Assembly (NCBI RefSeq): GCF_000367945.1
Contig: NZ_KB849179.1
Coordinates: forward strand, 2,599,582-2,663,581
Source: Acinetobacter proteolyticus
GTDB taxonomy: Bacteria > Pseudomonadota > Gammaproteobacteria > Pseudomonadales > Moraxellaceae
Reading direction: 5' to 3'
Length of the DNA: 64,000 nucleotides
Position numbers and translations under genes: made by a program. Below, piece after piece: positions 33,922 to 43,941 of the stretch. The notes under the pieces are model-generated. The model saw nothing but the letters and a program-made list of their open reading frames with translations. It was not told the DNA's origin and searched no databases. The first letter of the stretch is position 1. The number at the start of each line of letters is the position of its first letter.

Positions 33922-36900
33922 TTACTCCACCCGTAAAAATTCAAAAATCGGTTGATATAAAGCAAAGGAATAATGATCACAGGCATACTGCAATAAAGCG
34001 GTTGCATCCTGCTCTTGCAAAATGAACTGCCAGTCGCGGTGCAATTTACAAGCTTCATTCTGGGTCATATCAAAACCCGAGAAATCACCCGTATCATTCC
34101 AGTCTTTCAATACTAGTTTTTGACTCTCTTCAGTTAACACCTGAGTTGAATCCAGCTCAATCCATTCATATTGCTTGCCCTTTTCTAAAGGCTTTAACAC
34201 TAAGGCAGCAGGCAAGACCACAGGTTGCTGCTGTGCATCGTGCCAAAGCTGTAACCATGCCTTTAAATAATGCTGTGCCTGTTGTGAACTTAGGCCTTCA
34301 CAAATCACCGTCTGATCGCTAAACACGACAATTCGACGCTTCTCTGTAGCAGCGTCACTCTTGATTAGCGCCAACCAAAGCAGATATTCCAGCCAGACTT
34401 TGGCAAAGCGCTTGGCACGTGCACTTGACGCCTCCAAACTGACCCAATCTTGAGTCAATTGTTTCGGAGTCACACAGGCGATTTGTAATTGTTTTGATAC
34501 TCGCCAAACCCGTTGCGTGGTTTCAGTCGGCACTGGGGCATATTGCTGCAAGCGCTCCAACAAGCGTTGCTGCTCTAAGTGACTTTGCTGCCAGGCACTG
34601 TGCTGAACTTTGCCAACGGGCAACTGATCTTGCAAAAGACTTGGAGAGAGCTGGTCATCCTGCTGCTGTAAAAAATGCCGAATGGCATATTTACCGAGAC
34701 CATCGAGTAATAATGGTTCAGATTGATCAAGCAATGTTTGTGCAGTTAAATTTTCCACACCTAGGGTCTTTAAATACAGCCGCGCAGGGAAACTGATATC
34801 TTGAATCCATTGCTGACTCTCCAAAATGATCATTTCATTTTGTTCAACAGGATAGACAGTATTGGCCCACGCCTGCCGCTCTCCTTTGACTTGCTGAATC
34901 TGTGACGCGACCTTAAACCATTGGTCTTGGAAGCGCACAGGTCGATCCGAAACAAAGCCGAGTGGATCGAACGGCTGTAGACGATGTAAATGATACAGCG
35001 AATAAAGCTGTGCCGGGACTTGCAAAGCATCCAATCCGGCTAAATCCGCTTCGGATAAAGGAGGGCCATCTTCGCTGCTCGTCGGTTTTACAATCAAAGC
35101 CAAATGATCACGGAAGCCCTGCAACACACTGGATGGCTCTCTGACTTCGCCATCATTGAGATCAAAACCATTATAAAACAGCCAAACCTGTTCTTGTGCC
35201 AATAAGATGGCATCCAAAAATGCCCCCTGATCATCCTCCAAACGAGAGCGATCACCCAATTGCTGACGCAGTGCATCCATCAAATCAAACGGAATATGAC
35301 TGTCCCGATTTGGAAATTTACCTGTATCCAGGTTTAGCAACACAATCAGCCGATAAGGAATCGGGCGAATCTGTCCAATCTGACTAAAGGTAATTTGTCC
35401 AGTCGGTTCAACTTGTGCGGACTGACTTTCTAAAGCACGTTGAATTTCTTCGATGATATAAGGCAATGGCAAAGAAATTTGGCGCAACTGTGTTTCAGCA
35501 TCTTCGTAGTAGCTGGCCAAGGTCAGCATCCGCTCTTGTTTCTGAATAATTTCACGAATTGCTTTTAAAGCCACAACATCGGCTTGCTCAAACTCTTGCA
35601 CATCCTGTTTAATACGCTGTAACCAAAACTCGACCGGCAAACGTTGGCCTTGTTCATGTGCCAGCAGCCAATCACGTCGAAGCGCTATATCACGATAGAT
35701 CTGAATCAGAATCCCAATCAGTTCAAAATCACTTGGCTGTACCCAGGCATAACTGAGCATATCCTGTACCATCACATGAGCAGGCACGGCAATCCCAAGC
35801 GCCAAACGATCGAGAGCAAATTTAAAACTATAACGATAGTCTTGATCGTCATCACTGAGCGTTTGTTTTAAATGTTCAGCATCCAAACCACGCTTAAAGC
35901 CAGCATCATCGAGTAAACTCAGAATCCGTTGTGCCTGCGTATAATCCAGCCCATAACGTTGTTGCGTCGCGGAAAGATTGAGCCAATCAGCAAAGTCATC
36001 CTGCGTAAAACGACCCTGTGTCAATTGTAAGCGTCCAAGTACAGCACGCCATGCATTTAAGGCATCTAGCTGCGCCACCCCTGCAATTTTTACAGGTAAG
36101 AACACCTCGTGCTCATGGGCCAACGCAGGAAAGACACTGCGGATCAAGGGCTCAAGCTCGGCTAGATTCGGGGTCAAAACCAGCACATCACTTGGGCGAC
36201 GCGGTGTCGTATCTGTTTGAGACAGCCAATGCAGCAACTGCTCTTTTAAGACTTCGAGTTGTCGCACACTGGAGTGGCAAACATGGATCTGAATCGATTC
36301 ATCCTCAGGTGCAAGTTCATATTGCTGAGGCTGAGGTTCTGCCAAATAGAAAATATCCGACTGAATTTTACCCAGTAGGGTTTCAGGGAAATAATCCTCA
36401 AAAGCATCCACCCATTTACCCTCTTCTCCTGTCGCCAGTTGCGACAACAGCGAAAAGTGGTCACGCGCTTGCTTACCTAAACGGGTGAGCAAGGGATGTC
36501 GAGATTCACGATTTAAAGCATTAAAACCTAAACTAAAACTGTCAAAGAATGCAGCAATATCTGCATCACTGGCATGGGGATGTTTGGCGATATAGCGCTC
36601 TTTCACGCCGAGGTCATAACGCTTTTTCCAGAGTGGATCGACACTGTCGGCCCAATATTCCTGCGATGGGTTATAGTGCAGAATCACCACATCCAGATAC
36701 TGCCCCAAACGACGTAAAAATTGCAGTTGGCTCGGTGGTAAATCTAAAATCGTAAATACAATCACCTGATTCGGCAATTGTGCCAAAGCTCGGGATCGTG
36801 TCTGTTGATTGTCTAGAAGTTGCCAGAAATCAGCATCAATGCTTTGTATTTCAACAAAATCATCATGAAAGTAGTTTTGCCACAGCCACCGCTGCCACGC

Positions 36901-37560
36901 TTCCAACTGTTCGGTTTGTTGTAAGCTAAAGGCTGAAGTTGGTTGATCCGTATGCGCAATCAGTTGTTCGATATTTAAAGCTTTATTCTGTCCCCACGTC
37001 GAGAGCCAATTACTGCTACAGGTACAATTGCTTTGGCAGCCACGTTGACAATGTCCACGATAAATCATGTAGTTATTAAATAGTTGTGAAACCTGCTCCG
37101 CCACCCAATACAACATACTTTGTTTTTTAAGTTGTTTTTCAGTGCCTTGCTGCAACTGATCAGCACTAGCATAAATCCGTTGTACAATCGAATATAAAGG
37201 GTGCTCTTGTACAAGACTATTCTGTTCGGATTGAATAAAAGGCTGTAAGGCTTGATGAATACGCCACTTTAAAATCAAACGTGGAATATTGGCTTTCCGA
37301 ACCTGTTCTTTATTCTCTAATACTTGCTGGTAGGCATACCACTGAAAACCACGAATCCGCTGATGAAATTGATAGTTGGCAGTCATGCCTTGTTGTTCGG
37401 CAATTTTTTGGGTCAACCATTGTTCTTGCGCAGGACTTGGGACAATAAAATGCTGGGTTTTAAACACCTGAAAGGGTGTCGTACTCGGTTGGGTAATTGA
37501 TGCCATCACACCTTGTAATAGCACATCAAGGCGTTGACTTTGAATAACATGAATACCCAT
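33922..37560 (-). CDS. recC: RecBCD enzyme subunit RecC (exonuclease V gamma)
   Basis: RecC holds the complex together and recognises Chi; its helicase-like domains are inactive. Family features seen include M-G-I-H-V-I-Q-S-Q-R-L at the start, F-I-V-P-S-P-A-Q-E-Q-W-L, the V-L-V-L-T-P-N-L region near 450 and L-I-V-L-L-N-L-D-T-G-K-F-P near 735. It has no intact Walker A motif, as expected. The length of 1212 residues is close to the usual 1120-1200. It is the first gene of recC-recB-recD; its promoter must lie in the divergent region 37561-37751. Confidence 0.95.
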   Translation of the reverse strand: MGIHVIQSQRLDVLLQGVMASITQPSTTPFQVFKTQHFIVPSPAQEQWLTQKIAEQQGMTANYQFHQRIRGFQWYAYQQVLENKEQVRKANIPRLILKWRIHQALQPFIQSEQNSLVQEHPLYSIVQRIYASADQLQQGTEKQLKKQSMLYWVAEQVSQLFNNYMIYRGHCQRGCQSNCTCSSNWLSTWGQNKALNIEQLIAHTDQPTSAFSLQQTEQLEAWQRWLWQNYFHDDFVEIQSIDADFWQLLDNQQTRSRALAQLPNQVIVFTILDLPPSQLQFLRRLGQYLDVVILHYNPSQEYWADSVDPLWKKRYDLGVKERYIAKHPHASDADIAAFFDSFSLGFNALNRESRHPLLTRLGKQARDHFSLLSQLATGEEGKWVDAFEDYFPETLLGKIQSDIFYLAEPQPQQYELAPEDESIQIHVCHSSVRQLEVLKEQLLHWLSQTDTTPRRPSDVLVLTPNLAELEPLIRSVFPALAHEHEVFLPVKIAGVAQLDALNAWRAVLGRLQLTQGRFTQDDFADWLNLSATQQRYGLDYTQAQRILSLLDDAGFKRGLDAEHLKQTLSDDDQDYRYSFKFALDRLALGIAVPAHVMVQDMLSYAWVQPSDFELIGILIQIYRDIALRRDWLLAHEQGQRLPVEFWLQRIKQDVQEFEQADVVALKAIREIIQKQERMLTLASYYEDAETQLRQISLPLPYIIEEIQRALESQSAQVEPTGQITFSQIGQIRPIPYRLIVLLNLDTGKFPNRDSHIPFDLMDALRQQLGDRSRLEDDQGAFLDAILLAQEQVWLFYNGFDLNDGEVREPSSVLQGFRDHLALIVKPTSSEDGPPLSEADLAGLDALQVPAQLYSLYHLHRLQPFDPLGFVSDRPVRFQDQWFKVASQIQQVKGERQAWANTVYPVEQNEMIILESQQWIQDISFPARLYLKTLGVENLTAQTLLDQSEPLLLDGLGKYAIRHFLQQQDDQLSPSLLQDQLPVGKVQHSAWQQSHLEQQRLLERLQQYAPVPTETTQRVWRVSKQLQIACVTPKQLTQDWVSLEASSARAKRFAKVWLEYLLWLALIKSDAATEKRRIVVFSDQTVICEGLSSQQAQHYLKAWLQLWHDAQQQPVVLPAALVLKPLEKGKQYEWIELDSTQVLTEESQKLVLKDWNDTGDFSGFDMTQNEACKLHRDWQFILQEQDATALLQYACDHYSFALYQPIFEFLRVE

Positions 37561-37699
37561 GTATTAATATAACCTCATCAAAAAATGATCATTTTGTTGC
37601 ACGAAAACGTTCATAATGCTCACTATACAACATTCAACTTCATATCACGAAGTCACGTTAAATACACAATCCAATAAAAAAATTTGTTTTGAAATTCAC

Positions 37700-37718
37700 C
37701 ATTCAATACGATTGAATG
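37700..37718. promoter_or_regulatory. Perfect 8-bp-arm palindrome in the recC/DUF697-like divergent region
   Basis: CATTCAAT (37700-37707) and ATTGAATG (37711-37718) flank ACG. It lies 34 bp before the ATG at 37752 and about 140 bp before recC. It may be an operator for the plus-strand gene. Confidence 0.35.
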
Positions 37719-37751
37719 TACTATCAAGGGATAGACTTTAGGTATAACTTT

Positions 37752-38258
37752 ATGAAAATTGAAAAAATTCCTGATTCCATTGATCCAAGTCTAAACTTGG
37801 AACAGATTCGTGAAGAGTGTCTGGAACTGGCCAAGAAGCGTGCATATTGGTCAGCGGGTGCAGCGATTGTACCGATTCCATTTTTTGATGTTGTGGTGGA
37901 CTTGGGTATGCTGACACAAGTGATTCCCTATATTAATACGCGCTTTGGTCTCGCCCCTGAACATATCAGTGTCTATGATCCTGAAACTAAAAAAATTCAT
38001 TGGGATGAGTTACGCAAACGCGGCTTTGAGTTCTCGGGTTTTGTGGTGGCACGTACCGCAATGAAGGCTTCTTTTAATGGCTTTTTCACTAAAATTGCCA
38101 CCAAGCAAGTGACCAAGTTTATCCCCCTAGGTGGGCAACTTGTTGCCGCTAGTCTGGGATACTTCATGATGCGTAAAATTACCGAAGCACATGTCCAAGA
38201 TTGCTATAACCTTGCCAGACGTATTCAGCAAAAAAGTCGCAGTACCATTGTGGCTTGA
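37752..38258 (+). CDS. DUF697-like small membrane-associated protein
   Basis: This 168-residue protein resembles the DUF697 (YcjF-type) domain: a helical N-terminus with A-x-x-W-S-A-G-A-A-I-V-P-I-P-F-F-D-V-V-V-D-L-G, a hydrophobic stretch near residues 30-60, then a second one at about 123-145 (F-I-P-L-G-G-Q-L-V-A-A-S-L-G-Y-F-M-M). Such proteins are sometimes partners of GTPases; none is nearby. The ATG at 37752, with AGG upstream, is preferred over the frame opening at 37716. Function is unknown. Confidence 0.6.
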   Translation: MKIEKIPDSIDPSLNLEQIREECLELAKKRAYWSAGAAIVPIPFFDVVVDLGMLTQVIPYINTRFGLAPEHISVYDPETKKIHWDELRKRGFEFSGFVVARTAMKASFNGFFTKIATKQVTKFIPLGGQLVAASLGYFMMRKITEAHVQDCYNLARRIQQKSRSTIVA

Positions 38259-38279
38259 TGCAATTTAGACCACCTCTGC

Positions 38280-38314
38280 ACATCACTGTAAGATGCTGAT
38301 GTTTACAGTGATGT
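38280..38314. repeat. Perfect 12-bp inverted repeat before the MFS transporter gene
   Basis: ACATCACTGTAA (38280-38291) is repeated inverted as TTACAGTGATGT (38303-38314) around 11 nt. No T-run follows on either strand, which argues against an ordinary terminator. It lies 22 bp after the preceding stop and 120 bp before the MFS start, so it may be an operator or an RNA hairpin in the 5' leader. Confidence 0.55.
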
Positions 38315-38433
38315 AACAGATCAATAAAAAAACCACACAAATACGTTAATATTCACTTAATTTTTTAAGCTTCAGTCAAGATTGTATTTTTAATCTCCAC
38401 ATCTCGATGATAAATAGATGATGGAGCGTCGTT

Positions 38434-39726
38434 GTGCAAACTAGCCAATCTCCTTCTCGGGTCCGTGCAATTTTCAACGTGACCAGCGGGAACTTCCTTG
38501 AACAATACGACTTCTTCCTGTTCGGACTCTATGCACAAGCCATAGGTGAAACTTTTTTCCATTCCGACAGCAGCTATGCCGCACTGATGAAAACCTTCCT
38601 CGTATTTGCAGTCAGTTTTCTGATGCGGCCAATCGGTGCCTTGGTGCTTGGTCCTTATGTTGATCGCATCGGTCGCCGCCGTGGTCTGATGGTGACCTTG
38701 AGCATCATGGCATTCGGTTCTTTAATTATTGCCTTCACCCCGAGTTATGCCAGTATTGGATTTGCCGCAACCGTACTGATTTTCGTGGGTCGTTTGGCCC
38801 AAGGCTTTTCCGCAGGGGTTGAGTTGGGTGGTGTTTCGGTTTATTTAGCCGAAATTGCAGAACCGCATAACCGAGGTTTTATTACCAGTTGGCAATCAGC
38901 CAGTCAGCAAGTTGCTGTCATTTTTGCAGCCGTTTTGGGTTATATCGTCAGTGTGGTGTTTACCAAGGCTCAGGTTGATGCTTGGGCATGGCGAATTCCA
39001 TTTTTTGTCGGCTGTGCCATCATTCCCTTTATTTTCTGGTTGCGCAAATCATTGGCTGAAACAGAAGCCTTTGCCTCACGCAAAGAACACCCAACGACAC
39101 GACAGATTCTGACTACTTTAGCGGCAAACTGGAAAATTGTATTGGCAGGTGTGTGCATGGTGGCGACCACCACCACCATGTTTTATTTCATTACCGTTTA
39201 TACCCCAACCTATGGTAAAGAAGTTCTGAATTTAACCCGTACTGAAAGCTTAATTGCCACCATTATGGTCGGACTGAGCAACTTTATCCTGTTACCTATC
39301 GGTGGGCATCTCTCGGATAAATTTGGACGTAAACCGTTATTGATCACCACAACTTTACTGATTTTTATCAGTGCTTATCCACTGCTCACCTGGTTGACAC
39401 ATACCATTAGTCTGTCCCATATGTTGCTGGTGTTATTGTGGTTCTCTTTACTGTATAGCTTCTATAATGGTGCTCTGGTGGTTTCGCTCGCCGAAATGAT
39501 GCCCAGTTCAGTGCGAATTGCGGGGTTCTCGGTTGCATACAGTTTCGCCACCTCTATTTTTGGCGGACTAACCCCAATGATTGCCACTTTTCTGGTACAA
39601 ACATCAGGCAATAAAAGCATGCCAGCCTTCTGGCTGATGTTTGCCGCGATCACCAGCTTAATTGCCACCTTAATTGTTTTCCGCCAACGCCGTAGCTATA
39701 GCGCACAACTGGCAAATAACAATTAA
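38434..39726 (+). CDS. MFS transporter, metabolite:H+ symporter (citrate/tricarballylate-like)
   Basis: This 430-residue protein has twelve predicted helices and two major-facilitator loops: [13 protein letters not shown] after helix 2 and [12 protein letters not shown] after helix 8. The N-terminus ([18 protein letters not shown]) matches the MHS branch that includes the citrate transporter CitA and tricarballylate transporter TcuC. The exact carboxylate is inferred. Translation starts at GTG with GGAG 7 bases upstream. It is convergent with pap, with an 18-bp palindrome between them. Confidence 0.88.
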   Translation: MQTSQSPSRVRAIFNVTSGNFLEQYDFFLFGLYAQAIGETFFHSDSSYAALMKTFLVFAVSFLMRPIGALVLGPYVDRIGRRRGLMVTLSIMAFGSLIIAFTPSYASIGFAATVLIFVGRLAQGFSAGVELGGVSVYLAEIAEPHNRGFITSWQSASQQVAVIFAAVLGYIVSVVFTKAQVDAWAWRIPFFVGCAIIPFIFWLRKSLAETEAFASRKEHPTTRQILTTLAANWKIVLAGVCMVATTTTMFYFITVYTPTYGKEVLNLTRTESLIATIMVGLSNFILLPIGGHLSDKFGRKPLLITTTLLIFISAYPLLTWLTHTISLSHMLLVLLWFSLLYSFYNGALVVSLAEMMPSSVRIAGFSVAYSFATSIFGGLTPMIATFLVQTSGNKSMPAFWLMFAAITSLIATLIVFRQRRSYSAQLANNN

Positions 39727-39746
39727 TACATGTGACCAAAAAGTGC

Positions 39747-39764
39747 AGGCGGATTAATCCGCCT
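39747..39764. terminator. 18-bp perfect palindrome at the MFS/pap convergence
   Basis: AGGCGGATTAATCCGCCT (39747-39764) overlaps the pap stop. TTCAATTGTTTT follows on the plus strand. It probably ends the MFS transcript, and perhaps pap as well. Confidence 0.5.
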
Positions 39765-41193
39765 TCAATTGTTTTAAAATCGCTTTTAAGACTTCAATTC
39801 TTGCTGAATATTTATCATCCGTTGCAATCACATACCACGGTGCATAGTCGGTATCGGTCCGTTCAAACATGTCTGCTGCCGCCTTAAGATAGTCATCCCA
39901 TTTATCGCGGTTACGCCAATCTTCCTCAGTAATTTTAAAACGTTTATGTGGCGTTTGTTCCCTTGCCTTAAAACGTAAAGCCTGTTCGTCCTTGCTAATT
40001 GCCAACCAGATTTTCACAATCACGGTTTGGCTATCGACTAAGTTTTCTTCAAAACGATTGATTTCACTATACGCCCGTTGCCATTCGACCGTTGAAGCAA
40101 AACCCTCGATCCGCTCAACCAGCACCCGACCATACCAAGTTCGATCAAAAATAGTGATCTTGCCACCATCATTGAATTTGCTCCAGAAGCGCCACAAATA
40201 GGGGCGGCGTAATTCATAACGCTCAGGTGCTGCAATGGTATGAATTTCATATTCTCTCGGGTCAAGTTTTTTGACAATCCGTTTGATTGCCCCGCCTTTG
40301 CCTGCTGCATCCATCCCCTCAAAGGCAATCACCACCTTACGTTCATCATAACGTAACTTATCGGCCACTTTTTTGGTGAGCTTACTTAACTCATCCTTAT
40401 AGTCTTGTTTTTCTAAACTGGCTTGTTCAGGTTCAAGTAACGCTTTTGGTATCGCAGCTTGCTGCCATTTTTGTGTGACTTTGGTTTGATGCTCTGGCAG
40501 CTCTTGTAAGGTTTGCAATAAATACTGCGCAAAACATTGATCACGATGTTTTTCATCTTCACCATCAATCACAAACCAATCATCAGTGAAACGCTGGCTC
40601 AAAGCTTGTAAGGTGTCATACTGCTTTTTATTACGCCAATCTAAACCATGTAACTTATGCCAACGTTGTTCAGAGGCATCAATCTGATCCAAACGTTTTT
40701 GCAGCGATTTCCATGATAAATCAAACCAGACTTTGACAATATGAACATGATTATTTTGCAGATCATGTTCGAATGCACGCATCTGCTCAACATATGCATC
40801 AAACAGGTTTTCATCCAAAGGTTTGGACACATGCATCGCGGTGGTTAACAAATCGCTATACCAGTTGCCAAACATCACCACAATTTGCCCTTCCGAAGGA
40901 ATAAAACGGGTATAAGACTGCCAGAAAGCCTGATTATTGGAGAGCAGTTGCGGAGCATCGGCCTTAACTCTTAAATAGCGGGGATCTAACCACTCCCTTA
41001 ATTGTTTGACCGCCTCTCCTTTACCAGCCAGTTCAATCCCACTCACTAAAACCAATACACTTTTGGCATTTTTCTTATCACGGCTATTTTTTAAGGCGTA
41101 TTGTGCTTCAATCAATTCTAAAGAAAGTTCGTCTTCATTGCGTAATTCAAATACTGGCTGTTGTTTACTCATCTGTTGCTCTAAGCGGCTCAT
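39754..41193 (-). CDS. pap: Polyphosphate:AMP phosphotransferase (PPK2 class II)
   Basis: PAP transfers phosphate from polyphosphate to AMP, forming ADP; the enzyme was first characterised from Acinetobacter johnsonii. Two fused PPK2 domains are visible. The N-terminal copy has V-L-V-S-G-I-E-L-A-G-K-G-E-A, and the C-terminal copy has I-A-F-E-G-M-D-A-A-G-K-G-G-A-I-K-R with a full Walker A, then F-D-R-T-W-Y-G-R-V-L-V-E-R. The 479 residues fit the known protein (about 475). The true start may be the second Met (residue 8). It is divergent from the gene at 41383. Confidence 0.95.
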   Translation of the reverse strand: MSRLEQQMSKQQPVFELRNEDELSLELIEAQYALKNSRDKKNAKSVLVLVSGIELAGKGEAVKQLREWLDPRYLRVKADAPQLLSNNQAFWQSYTRFIPSEGQIVVMFGNWYSDLLTTAMHVSKPLDENLFDAYVEQMRAFEHDLQNNHVHIVKVWFDLSWKSLQKRLDQIDASEQRWHKLHGLDWRNKKQYDTLQALSQRFTDDWFVIDGEDEKHRDQCFAQYLLQTLQELPEHQTKVTQKWQQAAIPKALLEPEQASLEKQDYKDELSKLTKKVADKLRYDERKVVIAFEGMDAAGKGGAIKRIVKKLDPREYEIHTIAAPERYELRRPYLWRFWSKFNDGGKITIFDRTWYGRVLVERIEGFASTVEWQRAYSEINRFEENLVDSQTVIVKIWLAISKDEQALRFKAREQTPHKRFKITEEDWRNRDKWDDYLKAAADMFERTDTDYAPWYVIATDDKYSARIEVLKAILKQLKAD

Positions 41194-41382
41194 TATTAAT
41201 ATTAAAAATGAGTATAGCCAAAACTCAGTTGATCCCAGAAAAACCCTTGTACAGTTTCTGTAGATTCATTTAGGTGTACTGTTATAGTGACCAATTGTTA
41301 AACATTTAGAGTTTATGCTGTCATGGTTCTCCGTTATGATGCAGCCTATTATTTTATGGTTTTATTCTAATTAAGTTTATTT

Positions 41383-42090
41383 ATGTCAAAACTTGCTGCC
41401 TTTGATGATTTATTACTCCAATACAAAGCTTTTAATTATCATGATGATGCTGTGCTTGAACAACGCCTGCATGACGTTCAAACATGGATGAAAGAGCGTA
41501 TTGCACAAACTCATCAAGATTTCTTTGCTCGCCCTGAAAATCAATTGATGGCCCAATATTTTCTCAAACGTCTTTACGGTGGACCTGACTTTGATGCTCT
41601 GGCACAACAGATTGAGCGATTACTTAAATTTGCACATAAAGTAGAAAACTTTGTGCCCGAGAATGGCATCAAGACAGGCACCAAGTCAGTCAGCCTTGCA
41701 GTTCTTGCCACACAATTAGATGAACAAGTTGCTAAACAATTACTTGCAGATTACCCTGCAGATACACCACTCACAGACGAAATCATGCGCCAAACCTTGG
41801 TTAAGCTTGATCAAGGGGATGCACGTTATGAACAATTACGTCTGTTAGATGAATTAGGGCTAACACTCGATAAATATATGCGTTCCACCATGATGTACGC
41901 GACTTTCAAAATGTGTAAAGGTTTGGCACATAAATACCACTTTGACGGCATGTATGAGTTTATCCAAGAAGGTTTTGCTGCGATGAAACCGATGAAATCT
42001 GCGGCTACCTTTATTCAAACCTTTACCGAAAAAGAGCGTGAAATTATCGATCGAGTGCATGCAGGACACCCAAGTCCATTTCGTGGCTAA
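41383..42090 (+). CDS. Conserved helical protein with an FFLEELY-like motif
   Basis: This 235-residue, almost entirely helical protein has no membrane segment. The segment Q-Y-F-L-K-R-L-Y-G-G-P-D-F near residue 57 resembles the motif that names the FFLEELY-motif family. Other conserved-looking parts are R-L-L-D-E-L-G near 150 and M-M-Y-A-T-F-K-M-C-K near 170. I know no function for the family. It lies alone between pap and ubiE; the distance to ubiE is about 200 bp, so it is probably transcribed separately. Confidence 0.65.
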   Translation: MSKLAAFDDLLLQYKAFNYHDDAVLEQRLHDVQTWMKERIAQTHQDFFARPENQLMAQYFLKRLYGGPDFDALAQQIERLLKFAHKVENFVPENGIKTGTKSVSLAVLATQLDEQVAKQLLADYPADTPLTDEIMRQTLVKLDQGDARYEQLRLLDELGLTLDKYMRSTMMYATFKMCKGLAHKYHFDGMYEFIQEGFAAMKPMKSAATFIQTFTEKEREIIDRVHAGHPSPFRG

Positions 42091-42296
42091 AACACATCCT
42101 GATTCCTGAGCTGCATTTTAAGTGGTTCAGGAAAAACTGTTTTTTCCAATCATTAGGTCGATTAAAAATACTTTTGAGAAAGTGACTTTCTGTATATTAT
42201 TCATAACAATTGCATGCGAAAGCCTGTAAAAAAATACAAAATCTGTCATCATGCTTGCTGATTCTTGCCGCTAAAGCGAAAGTTTAGGAGAAAACT

Positions 42297-43238
42297 ATGT
42301 CTAACGAAAACCAACAGCCTACCCCAGACGTTGAGCAAAACCCAAGTTCAGACAAAGTCAGCCCATTCCTTAGCTCACCGCTCCCGCAAGGCGCACCTCA
42401 AGGTCAACAACAATCATTACAACAGGGCCACGCTTCTGCTCCAACAGGTGCGATTCCAAAATACAATCTTCCTCGCGGTGCCAATACTGGTAATGTTGGT
42501 GAAACCACTCACTTCGGCTATCAAACCGTCAACAGTGATGACAAAGCACAGAAAGTTGCAGAGGTTTTCCACTCGGTTGCCAGCAAATACGACATCATGA
42601 ATGACTTGATGTCATTTGGTATTCATCGTCTTTGGAAACGTTTTGCAATCAATATGTCAGGCGTTCGTCGTGGTCAACATGTGCTAGATATCGCAGGTGG
42701 TACAGGTGACCTTGCTAAAGTATTTAGCCATGAGGTTGGTCCTCAAGGCCATGTGGTTCTATCCGATATTAACGAATCCATGTTAAATGTCGGTCGTGAT
42801 CGTCTGATCGATGCAGGCTGTACCAATGTAGATTTCATCCTTGCCAATGCCGAAACTCTCGAACCATTTGCAGATAACAGCTTTGACTTGGTCTCCATCA
42901 GTTTTGGTTTACGTAATGTGACGGATAAAGATGCGGCACTTCAAGCGATGTATCGTGTGCTTAAGCCAGGCGGCCGCTTATTGATTCTTGAGTTTTCTAA
43001 GCCGGTATTTGAGCCATTCTCAAAACTATATGATCTTTATTCATTCACGGCATTGCCAATCATGGGTAAATTGGTTGCCAATGATTCTGAAAGCTATAAA
43101 TATCTCGCTGAATCGATTCGTATGCATCCAGACCAACGTACCCTCAAAGGTATGATGGAAAATGCTGGCTTCCAAAGCTGTGATTACCACAACTTAACTG
43201 GTGGTATTGTGGCAGTTCACCGTGGATTCAAACTTTAA
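42297..43238 (+). CDS. ubiE: Demethylmenaquinone/2-polyprenyl-methoxybenzoquinol C-methyltransferase UbiE, with long N-terminal extension
   Basis: UbiE performs the C-methylation step of ubiquinone (and menaquinone) synthesis. The enzyme core starts at [10 protein letters not shown] (residue 69) and continues [18 protein letters not shown], the SAM motif [10 protein letters not shown] and [10 protein letters not shown]. coli UbiE begins this core at about residue 7, so the first 65 residues, rich in Gln, Pro and Ser, are an added disordered arm. AGGAG before the ATG supports the long start. ubiJ follows after 10 bp. Confidence 0.96.
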   Translation: MSNENQQPTPDVEQNPSSDKVSPFLSSPLPQGAPQGQQQSLQQGHASAPTGAIPKYNLPRGANTGNVGETTHFGYQTVNSDDKAQKVAEVFHSVASKYDIMNDLMSFGIHRLWKRFAINMSGVRRGQHVLDIAGGTGDLAKVFSHEVGPQGHVVLSDINESMLNVGRDRLIDAGCTNVDFILANAETLEPFADNSFDLVSISFGLRNVTDKDAALQAMYRVLKPGGRLLILEFSKPVFEPFSKLYDLYSFTALPIMGKLVANDSESYKYLAESIRMHPDQRTLKGMMENAGFQSCDYHNLTGGIVAVHRGFKL

Positions 43239-43248
43239 GGTTTAAGAT

Positions 43249-43929
43249 ATGTGGTCGATTTTAGCACTCGGTGCAGTCGAACGTATCATTCATCATGTGA
43301 TTGATTTGGATGCGATTACTCGCATTCAGCTCAATCAATTACAGGGTCAATTATTACGTGTTGTGATCGACAGCCCACAACTCTCAGTTGATGTGTTTTT
43401 TGATGAAAATAGAGTTCGCCTAGAACCGACCGTGACGGGACAGAGTCAAATTTCTTCTATTTTTGAACAACGCCCGTTTGATCCTCAAGATAAAATCACG
43501 GATGCAACTGCAACACTCCATGTTGAAAATGGTGTTGAGCTAATTAAATTACTGCTCAGTGATATGGATCAGATTGGTAATATCCCTCTGCAAGGTGACT
43601 ATCACTTATTGCAAGATATTCAAAGAATTATGCAGCAGGCTGAACCTGATCTTGCAGCGCATTTATCGCCTTGGATTGGCCCGCAGCTGGCACATGAGCT
43701 GGGTAAAATTCAACTTGCACCCAAGCATTTGAAACGTTCACTACAAAGCCATTTATTTTTTGTTGAAGATGCCTTAAAAGAAGATAGTGGTTTATTTGCC
43801 CCACGTTGGCAAATGGATGATCTCAATCGAGAGACACGTCAACTCAACCAAGAAATTGACCGTTTGGAAGCCAAGCTTCAACAATTACAGACTCAACTCG
43901 CCCCATCAGCACAATCCACACAAGACTAG
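43249..43929 (+). CDS. ubiJ: Ubiquinone biosynthesis accessory factor UbiJ
   Basis: UbiJ is a lipid-binding (SCP2-type) protein that with UbiK organises the soluble Ubi complex. It has 226 residues: an N-terminal SCP2 domain (L-Q-G-Q-L-L-R-V-V-I, then V-D-V-F-F-D-E, then the L-S-D-M-D-Q-I-G-N-I-P-L-Q-G-D segment) and a C-terminal coiled coil from about 185 (L-N-R-E-T-R-Q-L-N-Q-E-I-D-R-L-E-A-K-L-Q-Q-L). Position between ubiE and ubiB with 10- and 12-bp gaps matches the conserved ubiE-ubiJ-ubiB operon. Confidence 0.9.
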   Translation: MWSILALGAVERIIHHVIDLDAITRIQLNQLQGQLLRVVIDSPQLSVDVFFDENRVRLEPTVTGQSQISSIFEQRPFDPQDKITDATATLHVENGVELIKLLLSDMDQIGNIPLQGDYHLLQDIQRIMQQAEPDLAAHLSPWIGPQLAHELGKIQLAPKHLKRSLQSHLFFVEDALKEDSGLFAPRWQMDDLNRETRQLNQEIDRLEAKLQQLQTQLAPSAQSTQD

Positions 43930-43941
43930 GTAAGACTTTAT

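Noticed and set aside
36018..36488. 156-residue open frame on the plus strand inside recC
   Set aside because: It is antisense to well-conserved recC sequence, has no ribosome binding site and no recognisable domain; it is a shadow frame.
41194..41382. Pho box controlling pap
   Set aside because: CTGTCAT at about 41320 and CTGTTAT at about 41279 resemble half sites, but no second half site follows at the required 11-bp spacing.
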